Part shown: positions 12,501 to 23,789 of the stretch, in pieces
Layout of the letters: each line of letters opens with the position of its first letter
Numbering within the stretch: position 1 is the first letter of the stretch
Notes under the pieces: model-generated
Told to the model about the DNA's origin: nothing
The model's database searches: none
What the model saw: only the letters and a program-made list of their open reading frames with translations
NCBI GenBank assembly: GCA_003952965.2
Contig: CM025849.1
Location: forward strand, 32,895,949-32,959,948
Direction: 5' to 3'
DNA length: 64,000 bases
DNA from: Morella rubra
Lineage: Eukaryota > Streptophyta > Magnoliopsida > Fagales > Myricaceae
Program-made: the position numbers and the translations under genes

Positions 12501-15200
12501 ATATCTCCTTAAAATATCTTCGTAAATATCTTCGTAAATATCTTCATAAAATATCTTCGTGAAATATCTCCGTAAAATATCTTCGTAAATATCTTCGTAA
12601 AATATCTCAGTAACATCCCCCCTCAAATTGATGCTGGAGGATCAAGAAGCATCAATTTGTCAACCAAGACCATAACCTCCTTCATATCCACCACCATCGT
12701 AAGCACCACCACCATAGCCACCGCTGCCGCCACCATAGCCGCCGCCCCCAGTCACACTGAGACAAAGACCCACACGCTAGAAAGAATCACCCGATACACC
12801 AGCCACCAAAAGGAAGTACAAAATTGCCGATATCTCCTCTGCCACTACAGAAGTTGCCTATAGCAACCCCAACCACCTCAGATGTTGCCAAAAACAATCA
12901 CAGCCACTACAGAAGTTTACCCTAAAGCAACCACAACCACCACAGAGAGTCACCGAGAATCACCCTCAGCACTTTAGAGTTGCCGACAACAACTAGTTAC
13001 CGCAGAGAGTCACCGAGAATCACCCACAGCACTCTAAAGAAGTTGCCGACAACAACTAGTTATCACTACAGAGAGTCACCGAGAATCACCCACAGCACTC
13101 TAGAGTTGCGATGAAAATCGCACACAATGATTCAAACCACAGAGAGACAGAAATCAAAATGGAGGCTTTGATACCATGTCAATTGGTCTGAATACCTCTT
13201 CCTTGAAGGGTGCTTCTCTATTTATAGATACATGTATACAAGGAATGAATCCTGAATAAAATCTTTAAAAATAGATCTCCTAAAATATCTTCGTAAAATA
13301 TCTCCGTAAAATATCTTCGTAAATATCTTCGTAAATATCTTCGTAAATATCTCAGTAACATGATGTACCTACTAATCGTCCTTTTATCCAGAGAACTCAT
13401 AGTAAAGCAGGAGTTGCCTTTTTGTGATGACAAGGAGGAATTGGGAAAGCTGTTTCGTGTGTTGACAGAGGAGAAATGGCAAGATTTTGGGGTAAGGTAA
13501 AAGGATTAGAAAAGCAGGTTTTTCTGCATAGGGGTAGGGAAGCGGTGAGATGCAAAGTAGATATTAGAATGAGAGAAATTGGAAGGGATTTCAAATGGGT
13601 GCAGATCTGGTTAGAGGGTGTGATTAGGTATAGCATGACCATGGTATTTAGGTTTCAGCCTATTGAAACGTGCCATGTCCTTACGGAGTATTCGATTAAG
13701 GGTGTTTCGAAATTTTTAGAGGGCCATGTTGGCCACTTAGGTGCATATCGGTTTCCTAACCCCATAAACTAAACTAAGCACTGAATACTGTTTTTTTTTG
13801 TTTATTTCCCACACCAAACTCAACAGCCAGACATGACGGGACAGATTGAAATTAACTGATTCTTGATTTCAGTTATTCAGTTGTTTTATCTAGTTTCATT
13901 CAAATCCTATTAATGATTATTTTATGTGTTCTGAATGCATTGTAGTAGGATATTGGGGTTTAGCTCATTATATTTCATCACCTGCAGATCTGTTCTCTTT
14001 TGACTTTTGTTGTTCACACTTTGCAGGTAGTTGTTACCCAGATGAATGGTACAAATTACCCATCAGAATCCATTCATGTGCTTCATGTAGGAAAGATGAG
14101 GATAAAACTCTCTAAAGGAAAGGCAACAATTGCTAAGGAATACTATTCCTCGTCAATGCAGGTATCTCAGATTTTAAACTTGTTTCTTCTTAAAGAAAAG
14201 AGGAGGGATGGTTTGACATTTATTTCCTGTCTCTCTTTCTTTAGATGTTTTGTTCAAGCGAAAACTGTAGATATGGCATATATCCGAGAAAGAAAAAGAA
14301 GTGTTGAGGGATTGACTAAAATGGAACCCATGGGATATACTTCTATCTTTTGTTTTGCTGTTAACTGAATTGGTAATCTTGAAAGATCAGGAGGAAACCT
14401 AGTCACTAGGCTTAGACTTGAAACCTCAGGGAAATACACAATGGGATTAAAAAGGAAAATAATAGCCACAATGAACAAACTAGATAGAGAATGACAGCTT
14501 TTTAAACATCCCTGGCCTGCACAAGCAACCTTAACAGATTCGAGCATCTAACAATTTAAGCTCCAGTTTTTAATGGTCAGCAGGCTATCTTGACAGCCTT
14601 AAGGAATTGAAAGATGAACAGCCAGCAAAGCATAATTTTTCGTCTTGCATAGCTGAATTCAACCATGAATGGAAATAATGTTCCGAGTGAAGGGTTTTTT
14701 TTTTTTTCAGTTTCTCTTTGATTTGTCCTGCATTTCTCAAATTCACAAAGACCCTTTAGTCTCAACTGAGTGGAAGTCACATCTCAGAATTTTTTTGCAT
14801 AGAATGTCGAGCATTTATCGTTTGGTCTCATCTGAGTACAAGTCATATCTCAGCCTGACACTTGTTTTTGCTTGCAGTTATGCGGCGTTAGAGGAGGTGG
14901 GAATGCTGCAGCTCAGGCATTGTTTTGGCAAGCAAAGAAAGGACTTTCCTTTGTAATAGCGTTTGAATCGGAGAGAGATAGGAATGCAGTCATTATGCTG
15001 GCCAGGAGATTTGCATTTGACTGTAATGTATGTGCACTCCAAACTCTTTAAAGATGTAGCTTGCATTATAACTTAAAGTTAGCGGTTAATCTCTCTTCTT
15101 TTTTGCTGCCCGGCCACTTACATATATAATTATTTGCAAATGCTTAAAATGGCAGATCATGCTAGCTGGGCCAGATGATAGAGCTCCTTTAGGAACCTGA
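570..15200 (+). CDS. SCAB1: Stomatal closure-related actin-binding protein SCAB1, 12 coding exons
   Basis: Plant-specific actin filament binding, bundling and stabilising protein that acts in guard-cell actin reorganisation during stomatal closure (known from Arabidopsis SCAB1). Exons by splice sites and homology: 570-851, 1348-1476, 2139-2231, 4825-4965, 5275-5343, 6223-6306, 7617-7797, 9513-9629, 11426-11484, 14027-14161, 14878-15027, 15156-15200. They total 1485 bases, 494 residues plus TGA, close to the 496 residues of the Arabidopsis protein, and all joins keep frame. The N-terminal actin-binding part (MTRVTRDFGD start, KFEKGLAAAAKLSEE) is followed by a long coiled coil (about 95-265), then the fused Ig and PH domains (about 285-490; GKMRIKLSKG, LCGVRGGGNAAAQ). 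Introns are large because of transposon insertions. The next gene, DC1 copy 1, is convergent. No disabling change was found, so it is probably functional. Confidence 0.93.
2982..3744. mobile_element. Non-autonomous hAT-like element in SCAB1 intron 3
   Basis: The right end reads CTTGGCTCTGCCATTG, whose reverse complement CAATGGCAGAGCCAAG closely resembles the terminus of the hAT element at 40985. The left end begins CAGGGGCATGCCCCCCC, and C-runs and G-runs near both ends are typical of that family. The 8-base flanks (cctctgat and cgtcttct) match at only 5 of 8 positions, so the target duplication is decayed. No transposase is present. The boundaries are less secure than those of the 41-kb element. 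Confidence 0.45.
9856..11262 (-). mobile_element. Internally deleted LINE retrotransposon in SCAB1 intron 8
   Basis: Antisense to SCAB1. Reading the - strand, the 5' part (about 11110-10790) encodes the start of a plant LINE ORF1 (SKFNEGSRAFLEQRC, KGVVMIPKGRSG). The 3' part (about 10620-10110) encodes the end of ORF2: an NDWEIEDFSAFNSLL segment, then the reverse-transcriptase zinc-binding domain (zf-RVT; CFLCKGDGESVDHVLIHC). The reverse transcriptase and endonuclease between them are missing, so this is a deletion derivative, and several stops break both parts. The left edge is a T-run (A-tail on the - strand). It is flanked by near-identical TTTGATTTGAAACTT (9841-9855) and TTTGATTTTGAAACTT (11263-11278), a likely target-site duplication. 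Confidence 0.7.
12383..12615 (-). repeat. TRIM LTR, left copy (3' LTR in element orientation)
   Basis: 233-base terminal repeat. It contains an array of a short motif, AAATATCTTCGT and variants, from about 12486 to 12608. This array is longer than in the other LTR, which explains the length difference. Confidence 0.8.
13177..13360 (-). repeat. TRIM LTR, right copy (5' LTR in element orientation)
   Basis: 184-base terminal repeat that pairs with 12383-12615. The shared core starts AATTGGTCTGAATACCTCTTCC and continues through TATACAAGGAATGAATCC. The AAATATCTTCGT array is shorter here. Confidence 0.8.
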
Positions 15201-16453
15201 CCGCGATTCCTGAGGATCTCATTTTCTCTGTTGTAATTAGTCTAGATGTCTCACGTATCATGTAATATAAGTTTGATTATTAGGGATGTGTTGTATAACT
15301 GTGATATGGGGTTCTGCAATTTTTATTTTTATTTTTTTTGCTTCCTTTTGATTCTTTACGTTGTTTCTCCCCAACACCTAGGCATTTTTTTTCGTTTGCC
15401 ATTTTGTCCGAGTGTCAACCAAGTTTCTCTCTCGTACTTGGGGGGAAGGATTGCAAGTTCATTGTATATTTGTAAGACATTACTCGAGGTTTTGTTTGAT
15501 TCAAATATTTGCTGATGTTTGAGGATTGATCATAGCTGGAATTCACTTCGCTACATTTTTCATTAATGAAGATTTGTACTCTTGATACTATTGACATTTC
15601 TTGCCTCTCACTCTACCCCCATCCAAACACTTCAATCTATGTTCATCTTAAGAGTAAAAGGTTGCCATGTTGTCATCGAAATTTAGTTCTACATGAATTT
15701 TTTCTTTGATTTTTGGTATAATGCAATTTCCTAGCCATGGAGAATTTGATTCCTTAAGGTAATGTTTGGCAAGCAAAAATTTTAAGAATTTTGAATTTGT
15801 AGAAGAAAATTGTTGAGTTTTGGCTTTTTGTAGTGGTTTGTAAAAAAATTGGTGAAAAATGTTGAAGAATGTTTGATTATAGAATGATTTTTGTTAGAGT
15901 TTGTTAAAAAAATAAGAGAAAAGATTTCATAGATTTTTTTAATAAAAATTAATGATTTTGTTAAAAACTAAAAAATGTTTGATGTAGTTTTTTTTAGGAA
16001 AATGTTGGAATTTGTGCAAAATTTTCTTAAAAAGCAGAAAATATTTCATATCTAAACATCACCGAATGTGTGTAAGCTTTGCTTCTCATAGCTTATTATG
16101 TTTGTGTAATCTCTGTGCTTATAATTATAATTATCTGTTATTTAAAGCCCTCTTTATCAAATTAATGTTAAAAATCCTAATAATTAAGCTCAATAACATG
16201 TCTTTTTTTTCGATTATTAAACTTTGGTTTCGACAACAAGTTAGGTAAACTCAATCCTAATGATGGAATATGTTAAGATGTAAAATAAAAATTTTCTAAA
16301 ACAAATGACAAGGCACAATAACAAACGAAAGACATTTTAAAATACATGGAAACAACATTAATATATAAAAAAAAACAAAAATAGATAACTCAAGAATATG
16401 GAAATTTTTTATTTCTAATTACGAATAAACTTTTTATTTTTTGTTTCTGTCAA
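15201..16453. repeat. Convergent intergenic spacer between SCAB1 and DC1 copy 1, reused in all later duplicates
   Basis: AT-rich and without coding potential. It serves as 3' flank for both convergent genes. The same spacer recurs next to the DC1 copies at about 24316-25480, 31995-32700, 34866-35590 and 59815-60870, so it marks the duplication unit. A roughly 300-base segment at 15758-16065 has weak inverted ends (AATGTTTGGC and, reversed, GATGTTTAGA) and could be a small MITE, but I could not find a target duplication. Confidence 0.6.
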
Positions 16454-18032
16454 CTATAAATTACAAGTATGCGACCACTTAATAGTGGATTTGCATTGGT
16501 CACATTCTAAGAACCAATCCTCAGAAAGTACGCCGCATGACCTACATGCAGGGGTGTACTTAGCCTTTCGAACATAAGTGAGAGGTGCTCATGGAAAATT
16601 TATACATGTAAGTGGTCCCCCACTTAATGTATGGAAATCTCCCAAGAACGCATTCAGTATGTGCATCAAAATCGCATTGCACAGTAGTAGAACCAGTGCT
16701 TGGGGTTTCTCTCTTTTTCGCAAAGTACACAAAAGTATTCCTCGGAATCATCCTCGACAGCATAGGTAAGTTTGAGGGGATGTTTATCATACTTGTGCTT
16801 AATCATGAGCGGAAGAGTCGCACATGTAAAACACATGGCAAAATTGCATTCAGTACATACAAAACTGCCGTACCGGCGGTCGCAACCATTGCATATTTGC
16901 TTGGAATATATAGCAAGGAAGAGGGAATGCTGATGACCTTCATGTTTAAGGGTTTCTGGAATTGTGCAACACTGAACGTCAAGATTGAAGGAGCCACAGT
17001 CCTCACATTCGTAGCTGAAGCCAGGACGATATTGACCACAAGCATTACAATAGAAGGCGCACTGATCCCTTGAGAAAAGGGTGAGCTGGTGTGGATGAAG
17101 TGGGTGTTTTTTCTTTGTAGGCAATTTAGCACATTGTCATGAAGAAAGAAACTGCATTGCTCACAACTGTAAAAAGGGCCTGAGATTAATAGCCTACATC
17201 CTTCACACAGCTTCTCATCCTTGAGTTCTTCACAATTGAGGACTAGGTTATGTTGATGACTGAAATGTTTGATCTCCCCAGCTTCTTCATCCCCTTTTAG
17301 GTTGATCTCCTCCAACCCTGACTCAGCTTCTTTGCCCTTCTTTAGGGGTCCATCAAAAACGTAAACTTTGTATGTGCAAACCGCATGGGCCACGTAATCA
17401 CATTCTTGACAATAATAAGCCGCATAGTTTGGGTTGATCTTCTTATAGCAGAGTCTGCAGAATACCTTGTCTGGCAGCTCCTTCACTTGACGAAGAGAAT
17501 AAGTGTGAGCAAGAGAGTGGTTATGTGCTGCAATTTCGATGGTGCTTGGAAAGTTCGCACATTTGGTGTGAACCAAGAAATTGACAGATGCTACATAGGC
17601 TAGCCATGCTTTGCATTCCTCACCACACGCTTCACAAGTGAATTGGATCTGCTTGAAAAAATGGTGAACACATGTTGATGTATGACTATTGTCAGTATCA
17701 ATTCGGCTCTGGGAAGCACATTTGATGTCAAGGTCAAAATCGCAACTATTGCAATTGTAAAAGAAACAATTTCTGCAATCTTAGGCAGGCATCACAAATA
17801 GAGCTGATGGTTTTCGGAGAGAAAGTGTGTGGTTTGGGTGCATGGGGTGTTGAATCTCCATGGGCAGTTCAGCGCAGGATTTATGAAGAAGGAAGTTACA
17901 TTCATAGCATTTATAGCCAGGACCCAATACTGACTCCTCGCACCCGGAACAAATAACTCCCTTCTCGCCATCAGTTTCCACCACTTCTGTCAGGATCAAG
18001 GGATGCTTGTGGCAGAAATGTTGAACCTCCAT
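16454..18032 (-). pseudogene. DC1-domain (Cys/His-rich C1) protein, copy 1, frameshifted
   Basis: DC1 proteins are plant-specific, made of repeated zinc-binding C1_2 modules (H, CxxC, CxxC, HxxC, HxxH). Most have no known biochemical role, and some have been linked to defence or hormone responses. The start is the methionine of MEVQHFCHKHPLI (18032) and the stop is the TAG at 16456-16454. The unbroken protein would have about 525 residues and seven or so modules, for example CSGCEESVLGPGYKCYEC and CRLCYKKINPNYAAYYCQEC, with an acidic linker (GLEEINLKGDEEAG) in the middle. Breaks: a stop near 17783; one base lost near 17133 (gcacattgtc against gcacatttgtc in copy 2); two bases lost near 16678. 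This copy is convergent with intact SCAB1, so it may sit at the original locus. Confidence 0.88.
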
Positions 18033-18769
18033 CTCTTTGAACAAGACCTCTGCGTCTCTCTCTCTTAGACAATCACGAACACAACCGTGGTTAGTACCCA
18101 CACAAGTACAGATGGGGGAGCTTCTTGTAAGATGTATGAACCTCAAAAAAGGAAAAAGGAAGATATGGAAGAAATGGAGTTGGAGATGGTCGCTAACATC
18201 AGGATCTATTACGACTCTAAAGTGGAGAACTCTTCTGAAAGGATCCTGCAATTCAAAGCAATAAGCAGTTAATGAACTATTCCCCGAAGCAGAGAGATCA
18301 TGTTACAGAGCAGCTACAAACCAAGAAGAAGAATAAGAAGCAGCAATATCACATCAGAATTTGATAAGTTCAAATCAGATCATGAATACAGTAGGATATG
18401 ATCTTTACCTTATTCCATAAGAATTTCACCTCTCAGACAATCACGAAGACAGCCGCGGTTCGTAGCCACACGTGATACTCTCGAGCATGGAAATGATTAG
18501 CTAACAAAATGGGGAGATGTGGCCGGTTGTTGCCCATATGAGACAGACTATAATAATCCATGCAGGAAATGGTTTACAACCATTTTGCTCCTCAGAGTCA
18601 GATTAGACTGCGGATGCCTGCTAATAAAGGAGTCAAATAATCTATAATATTAATATACGGACGGTGCTAAAAAAATACGCTAATAAAAGGTCGGTGGCTT
18701 CTCGAGGAGGAGAGTCAACTTAAGGGCTTATAAGAATTTTAAATTATATGATCCTGTCGGCCAATAATC

Positions 18770-18807
<38 letters not shown>

Positions 18808-19415
18808 AAAAACCCGAGAAAAAAGAGCTGTAATTATCAGGTCTTTGTTTTTTTTTTTCTTTAAGGGCCCAGATAACTCAATTTTCTGCCAAGCAGATTC
18901 AATAGACAATGGGATGGTATGGCAGAAGATCTTGTCTATTTTTTGCGCCACCAAGTCCTTGTTTGTGATTGTTATCGAGTCCTTGTTTATAAAATTCTTT
19001 ACCATTGGGCAATAATGTGCCTACACCCACACGGGAAAAGCAAATGTGAGTTACAGTTATGGCTTACGCAGGTTATAATTGGATCCTCTGCAATTCCGAA
19101 TTATATCAGGTAATTTATAAAAAGATAGACACAACATGTAGATTTTATAGTAATGTTTATTTTGTCTGAAATTTTACTAAACAACATTAAATAATGCGGA
19201 GTTCACATGTTATGTCCATCTCCTTCTAAATTACATGGTACAATTGAGACAGTAAAAGATTTTGATCGGGCAACAATCCTCTCTCTTTCTTTTTTTTAAA
19301 ACAAAATTAAAACACCCAGTCTTTCGTAAATAATGCAAAACTACGAGGGTTCAGTCCGCTTGTACAGCTAGGTTAGATCAGGATAATGCTCAAAAGTACG
19401 GGGTAGCCTCCGGAG
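18033..19415. other. 5' flank of DC1 copy 1 and unassigned AT-rich DNA
   Basis: 18033-18460 is the upstream region of the DC1 gene and is repeated upstream of the other DC1 copies (27057-27450, 37178-37560, 39375-39760, 62494-62720). Beyond it lie an A-run of about 34 bases (18770-18803) and no recognisable gene. An open frame upstream of the DC1 methionine (RERDAEVLFKEM) exists but is not conserved in every copy. Confidence 0.5.
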
Positions 19416-19419
19416 ATAA

Positions 19420-19920
19420 ACTCAGTGGCAGCCCAACAAGCCAACTGGTGCGGGGCCATATTCGCACCTCTTCGGACATGGATTGCCTTCCATTTTTGCA
19501 TCTGCTGGAGGAGCTTGTGAATTTCGGTTACAGTCGGTGTATCCTCCATTTCTTTTGTTAAGAGAACTGTTGGATTGCTTTTACGACCGACTCGGAATCT
19601 CCCTCAAGAATGATGTTCTTGTAACCCTTGCTGAGAGCCACTTCTACGCCCCTTTTTGCTGCTGTTGCCTCCCCCGTCTTTTCAAAGTTATAAGTCAGCA
19701 GTTCACCTTTATGATTCCTGATGATTGCTGTTGTGACTGCAAACTCCTCTCTGATCGCCACATCTACGTTGATCTTGACTGCATCTGGTGGTGGGGCTTG
19801 CCATCCTTTTGTTTCCGCAGGTTGAATCTTCTTCCTCCAGGCATTCCAATGTTCCCAGCTTAATTTCCTCACTCTTCTCGCAAGCTCCAAGGCGTCATCT
19901 TTCTTTCCCTGATGTCTCAT
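19420..19920 (-). pseudogene. RNase H-like (RVT_3) fragment of a LINE or related sequence
   Basis: The - strand frame 19920-19558 reads a WQAPPPDAVKINVDVA start, then TTAIIRNHKGELL, then EATAAKRGVEVAL and ILEGDSESVVKAI. These match, in order, the plant RVT_3 RNase H domain (the DVA, E and D acid positions can be located). After a frameshift it continues as HVRRGANMAPHQLACWA near 19475-19425, the usual end of this domain. The upstream reverse transcriptase is absent, so it is an isolated 3' fragment of a non-LTR element or a decayed domesticated RNase H gene. Confidence 0.7.
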
Positions 19921-20384
19921 TTACAGAGAAAAACAACACAAATAAGAAAAAGTAATAAGATCCCACAATAATGATCATTTACAACTAAATCCCTTCAATA
20001 AAGCAATGGTAATACAACAATTAGGCACTGTCCATAGGAGAACGTAACTGAGGCAACTTTCCTTGTTTGTTATTTTTCTTCTCCGCAACAAATACATATG
20101 CTACTGATCCACTATTGCAGTCTGTGTTCTCTGTTTCTTCTCTCAGCCCATCCTGGATACTTCTTCTCTTGGTGTTTATCTGTTTGTTTGTCTCAAACTC
20201 TGAGATTGACGGAGATAAGTACTGGACCGTACCATAACCATAAGCTCAGAAAGGGAACAGATTGTCATAGCAAATAGATTGGACTTTTTGTCGGGGACAT
20301 GCAATGTCTTACTAATGTTAGGTTTGTCATCAGGTCACGAATCTAAGAAGCACCGGTCCCGCAGAGAAGGTAATCCCCGAATCA

Positions 20385-20590
20385 TACTCCCTTGAGTTGG
20401 CTTAGTGATTGGCCGCTTGGTCTGACTACAAGGACCAGGCTTCGAAATTCCCCACTGTATAATTTGGGAGTACTCGGGTTTAGATACTTATGAGACCTTG
20501 TGCATGTGTCTCGCTACTACCGCGAGGGTCTCACGCAATGAGTTAAGATTTAAGTGGGTTGGCCTAATGATTCTACCGTGAGTCCCTTTT
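20385..20590 (+). mobile_element. Candidate tRNA-derived SINE
   Basis: It contains an A-box-like TGGCTTAGTGATTGG (about 20397) and, about 35 bases on, a B-box-like GGCTTCGAAATTCC. That is the internal Pol III promoter arrangement of tRNA-derived SINEs. The unit ends in a GTCCC followed by a T-run (about 20582-20591), as Au-type plant SINEs do. No target duplication could be assigned. Confidence 0.45.
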
Positions 20591-21653
20591 TTTACCAACA
20601 AAAGAAAAAAATATTGTTGAAAATTAACGATGAGAGATTGAGGAGATTTGCTGTATACAAACAAACTAAACAAAAAAATTTCTTCGAGGCGTGTTACTTA
20701 ATCATTTTCATTAAGAACATATTTGCTCCCACCAGTCCTATACAACAAGTATGTGTAATTGTGTGCAATTGAGTTCAAGTAAGTTCGCCTCCAGGATAAA
20801 ATGAAGCTCAGAGTACTAATATGTTGTCTAAAACGAAATTAGACCGAAATACACTCAGATTGTAATGTTTGTAACCCAAAAATCAGAATTTTGCTTTCTG
20901 CAGTAAACAAAATATACCGCCTCTACGGTAAACAAAATATATTTGACCCCTTCTTGATAAATAATTAAAAAATAAAGTTATGGTAGTTCCGCTCTACCTT
21001 CTCTTTAATCGAAATACATATTGGACTTAAAAGAGGCCAACAGTTGCAGAGCCCATCCAGCCCTCTTAGCAACGAGCGTCCCCTGCCACAATGTATTCCT
21101 GCTTTTTTACATTCTGACGGGTATTTCAGTTAGGGCGCCTTTTTAGTCTTTTAAATAGAATATTCGTTTGTCTCGACTCTCAACGAAAACCCTGTACAAC
21201 ATTCAAATTTCAATCATTGAGGAATATACAACGGAATGTCTCCAATTCTGCTTTCCCACAGAATCTTCTTCTTCCTCTGAAAATAAACAATACATGCACA
21301 CAGCAAGAAGAAAAGCAAGGGAAGGCAAAAGAATGCCCAGACATCCGGCTAAGGTGGGTGACTTGGGGAGGAAACAGAGACATTGATTGACCCAGCCAAT
21401 TAAGAACTAAACAGAAAAAGAAACATTCACAACAAGAAGTCAGACTCAGACTCGACTTGCCATCGATATTTATCTTTCTTCGCTTTGCCACCAATAAAGA
21501 TAACTGAACCATTACCTCCAAAATTAGTATAAAAACCGTGAATCATATATTGTGAGGCAAGAAGGGAAGGGATTTTAAGAAGGAATGTCGACTTTGGTGG
21601 TGGTGAGAGTTATCAGTTTATGCAATCTATTGGTGATCATCAAATTCAATGTG
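20591..21653. other. Non-coding stretch, nothing recognised
   Basis: No homologous coding sequence, RNA gene or delimited element could be supported. Short open frames here have no family signature. Confidence 0.4.
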
Positions 21654-22257
21654 GTTTGTGAACTGTGTGGTGACCCTGAGGAATCGGTGCACCACTTGTT
21701 TTTCAATTGCAAGTTCTCCTCACGCATTTGGCTTCTGTTGGGGGATAAATGCCTCTTACCAAGACAAGCTAGATCTTGGGAACAAACTATTGCCTGGGCC
21801 TCTATGGAGTTTATTGGCAATTCCTTAACTGCTACCCTTAGCAGAACTTTGCTGGCAGTTCTGGTTTATACCTTGTGGAAAGAAAGGAATTTGAGGTTGT
21901 ATGGTGGTGAGAAGCGGCAGCTAGTTCTTGTTCTGAAGGAAGTCTCTTTTCTTGTTCAATGTTCAAGCCAGAATCAACCTGCTGCAAAACATCCCATTTT
22001 CAGCTGCTAATCGTGCTATTGCAGCAAGATGGGGTATCTCGGACTTGGTTTTTAGGAGTGGTCGTACTGCTTAATTTATTTTGCTGACTTCTGTTTTGGA
22101 ATTTGGTACCTTTTCTGTATTGAACCTGGCTAGGGTCTTCTGTTAGTTTGTTTGGTTGGCTTGCTCTTGTGCACCATACCTGTGGTGGGGTTGTTCCCCG
22201 TGTATCTTTCTGTTTTTTTTCAATACAAGATCTTACTCAATTACCCAAAAAAAAAAA
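21654..22257 (+). mobile_element. 5'-truncated LINE with A-tail and 11-bp target duplication
   Basis: The + strand encodes the end of a LINE ORF2: zf-RVT domain CELCGDPEESVHHLFFNC, then SSRIWLLLGDKC, then TLLAVLVYTLWKERNLR. It is followed by a 3' untranslated region and an A-tail (about 22245-22259). The insertion is flanked by AATTCAATGTG at 21643-21653 and 22258-22268, a textbook target-site duplication. The 5' truncation just upstream of zf-RVT fits incomplete reverse transcription. Confidence 0.85.
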
Positions 22258-22268
22258 AATTCAATGTG

Positions 22269-23590
22269 TAGGTCTAGATGGTATGAGAGATATTCTGCAT
22301 TATGCTAAGCTCGACTTTTGATAATATTAGATTTTAGCCGTGTTGCTTTGTTTTTAGTTTGCTGGTTTGGGTTTTTTTTTTTTTTTTTGTCATTTTTTTT
22401 AAAGTCATTTTTTATGTAACCGCAATATTTCCCTTTTTAGTAAGGGTATTTAATAAAATATGAAGGAACAGTCGTCCTTGAAAAAAAAAAAAAACCATTA
22501 CCTCCAAACATGTTTACAAATACAAAAAAGTGAAGATCTTTTTGAGATCGTTTGACTTAAACTTCTTTTACCTGACCTATATGCTAACTCAAATTTGACA
22601 CTCAAATTATATCTTGGTATGTAAATCGATATATGGTAGAAAGAAAAAAGAAATCATAAATGAAAAATGTAGACCTATAACAAGGGAGAGAAGTTATTAG
22701 ATATAACCAATGTACGAAAGCTTTGAAGGTTTGCGAGGCCTTTGGTTTTCACTAGGTGGTGTCATATACATGAGATCCCTATATGTGTTGTTACTCATGC
22801 CCATGTAATTGTAATCCAGGGATATTTAATTAGCCTGAATGGAGGGACTGTCTTTAGATTATGATAGTCTTTAATTTGCTGTCCGAATATTGGTTCCTTG
22901 TTTGACATTTGGGAGATTATCTTCATATTAACTTAGTCTTTAATTTATTTTCGGAATTGAATATTATAATTCAGAAATGATTAACCTTGGTCTTAAAAGC
23001 TTTTCTTTTTTTTTTTCATTCTCTTTTCACTTTTTATTTTTGAGTTTCAAAGAAAACTGGTAAAAAATATTACCAGAACAAATGGGAGAAATCTGTCTGA
23101 CAAGGTAATAGAAAATACAAGAAATTGACAGCTAAAATCACAAAAGCCTCTGTTGCAGAGTTTACACTCAATTTTTTTGAACAATTTCATAACAGACGGG
23201 GAAGAGAAAGAATTGGCGGTAGAAGTTATCAAATTTGGAGAATATGTGTAATTTCATTAAGTTTAACAAAACACTCTTACAACTATATATAGAGCTGTAG
23301 CTCGAGTAAACTGTTACAACAGAAAAGTAAAAACTAAAATCTATTCTATTTTTACAACTGTACAAATAACACGTGTATTAACTTACTCAAGTCTTCTTCT
23401 TCACATTCTGTTATTTGCGTTATTGCAGCAGCTTGCTTCCGTTCAGACCTCTGTTCTTCACAGAAGTTGCCAGGCTGCCACTGGGCGGCACCTATCTTTA
23501 TCTGTCCAACTTCAGCAATGTCTTTTGAACCTAAAAAAATGCGTTCTGCAAATTTTAAGAGCATATTTTAGATAGGCTTCACTTGCCATA
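22269..23590. other. Non-coding AT-rich DNA with a decayed piece of the 28.7/44.4/46.0-kb repeat
   Basis: No gene is seen. 23162-23215 (gacgggga-agagaaagaattggcggtagaagtt) and 23460-23560 (agaagttgccagg, aacttcagcaatgtc) match two adjacent parts of the repeat found at 28770-28870, 44430-44530 and 46060-46150. About 240 bases of unrelated sequence lie between them here. Confidence 0.45.
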
Positions 23591-23789
23591 GATGTTCAAG
23601 TCTTGTTCTCTGTTTAACTTTCTTAGCTTTGCATCCCAATTGATTGATGGATACACCTGCAACTCAATCATTTTCTCTGTTTCTGTTTCTTCTCTCTGCC
23701 TTCCTGGAATCTTATCCTTATCCTCTCTCTGTGTTTCTCTGTTTATTCATCTTAGCTCTGAGATTGATGGATACACTTGCATAGCTGAA

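Larger units (their letters stand above)
12383..13360 (-). mobile_element. TRIM (miniature LTR retrotransposon) in SCAB1 intron 9
   Basis: Two direct terminal repeats (12383-12615 and 13177-13360) start with TGT and end in CAGTAACA, so they have TG...CA ends. On the - strand the 5' LTR is followed immediately by TGGTATCAAAGCC (13176-13164), a primer-binding site complementary to initiator methionine tRNA, and the other LTR is preceded by a purine run (12616-12622, TCCCCCC on +). The inside is about 560 bases of proline/threonine-like CCA-rich repeats with no gag or pol. The 5-base flanks (AAATG and TGATG) are diverged copies of the AGATG found at the empty site in paralogous segments. Confidence 0.85.

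Noticed and set aside
12486..12608. Short regularly spaced AAATATCTTCGT repeats resembling a CRISPR-like array
   Set aside because: The units are adjacent and imperfect without unique spacers, lie inside a TRIM LTR, and the genome is a plant's.
13218..13433. - strand frame with repeated YLRRYLRR peptide
   Set aside because: It is translated from the LTR simple repeat and is not a gene.
16612..17073. Long + strand open frame overlapping DC1 copy 1 (and its equivalents at 32900, 35901 and 61004)
   Set aside because: It is the antisense shadow of the Cys/His-rich coding sequence. It recurs only because the DC1 copies recur, and it has no family signature.
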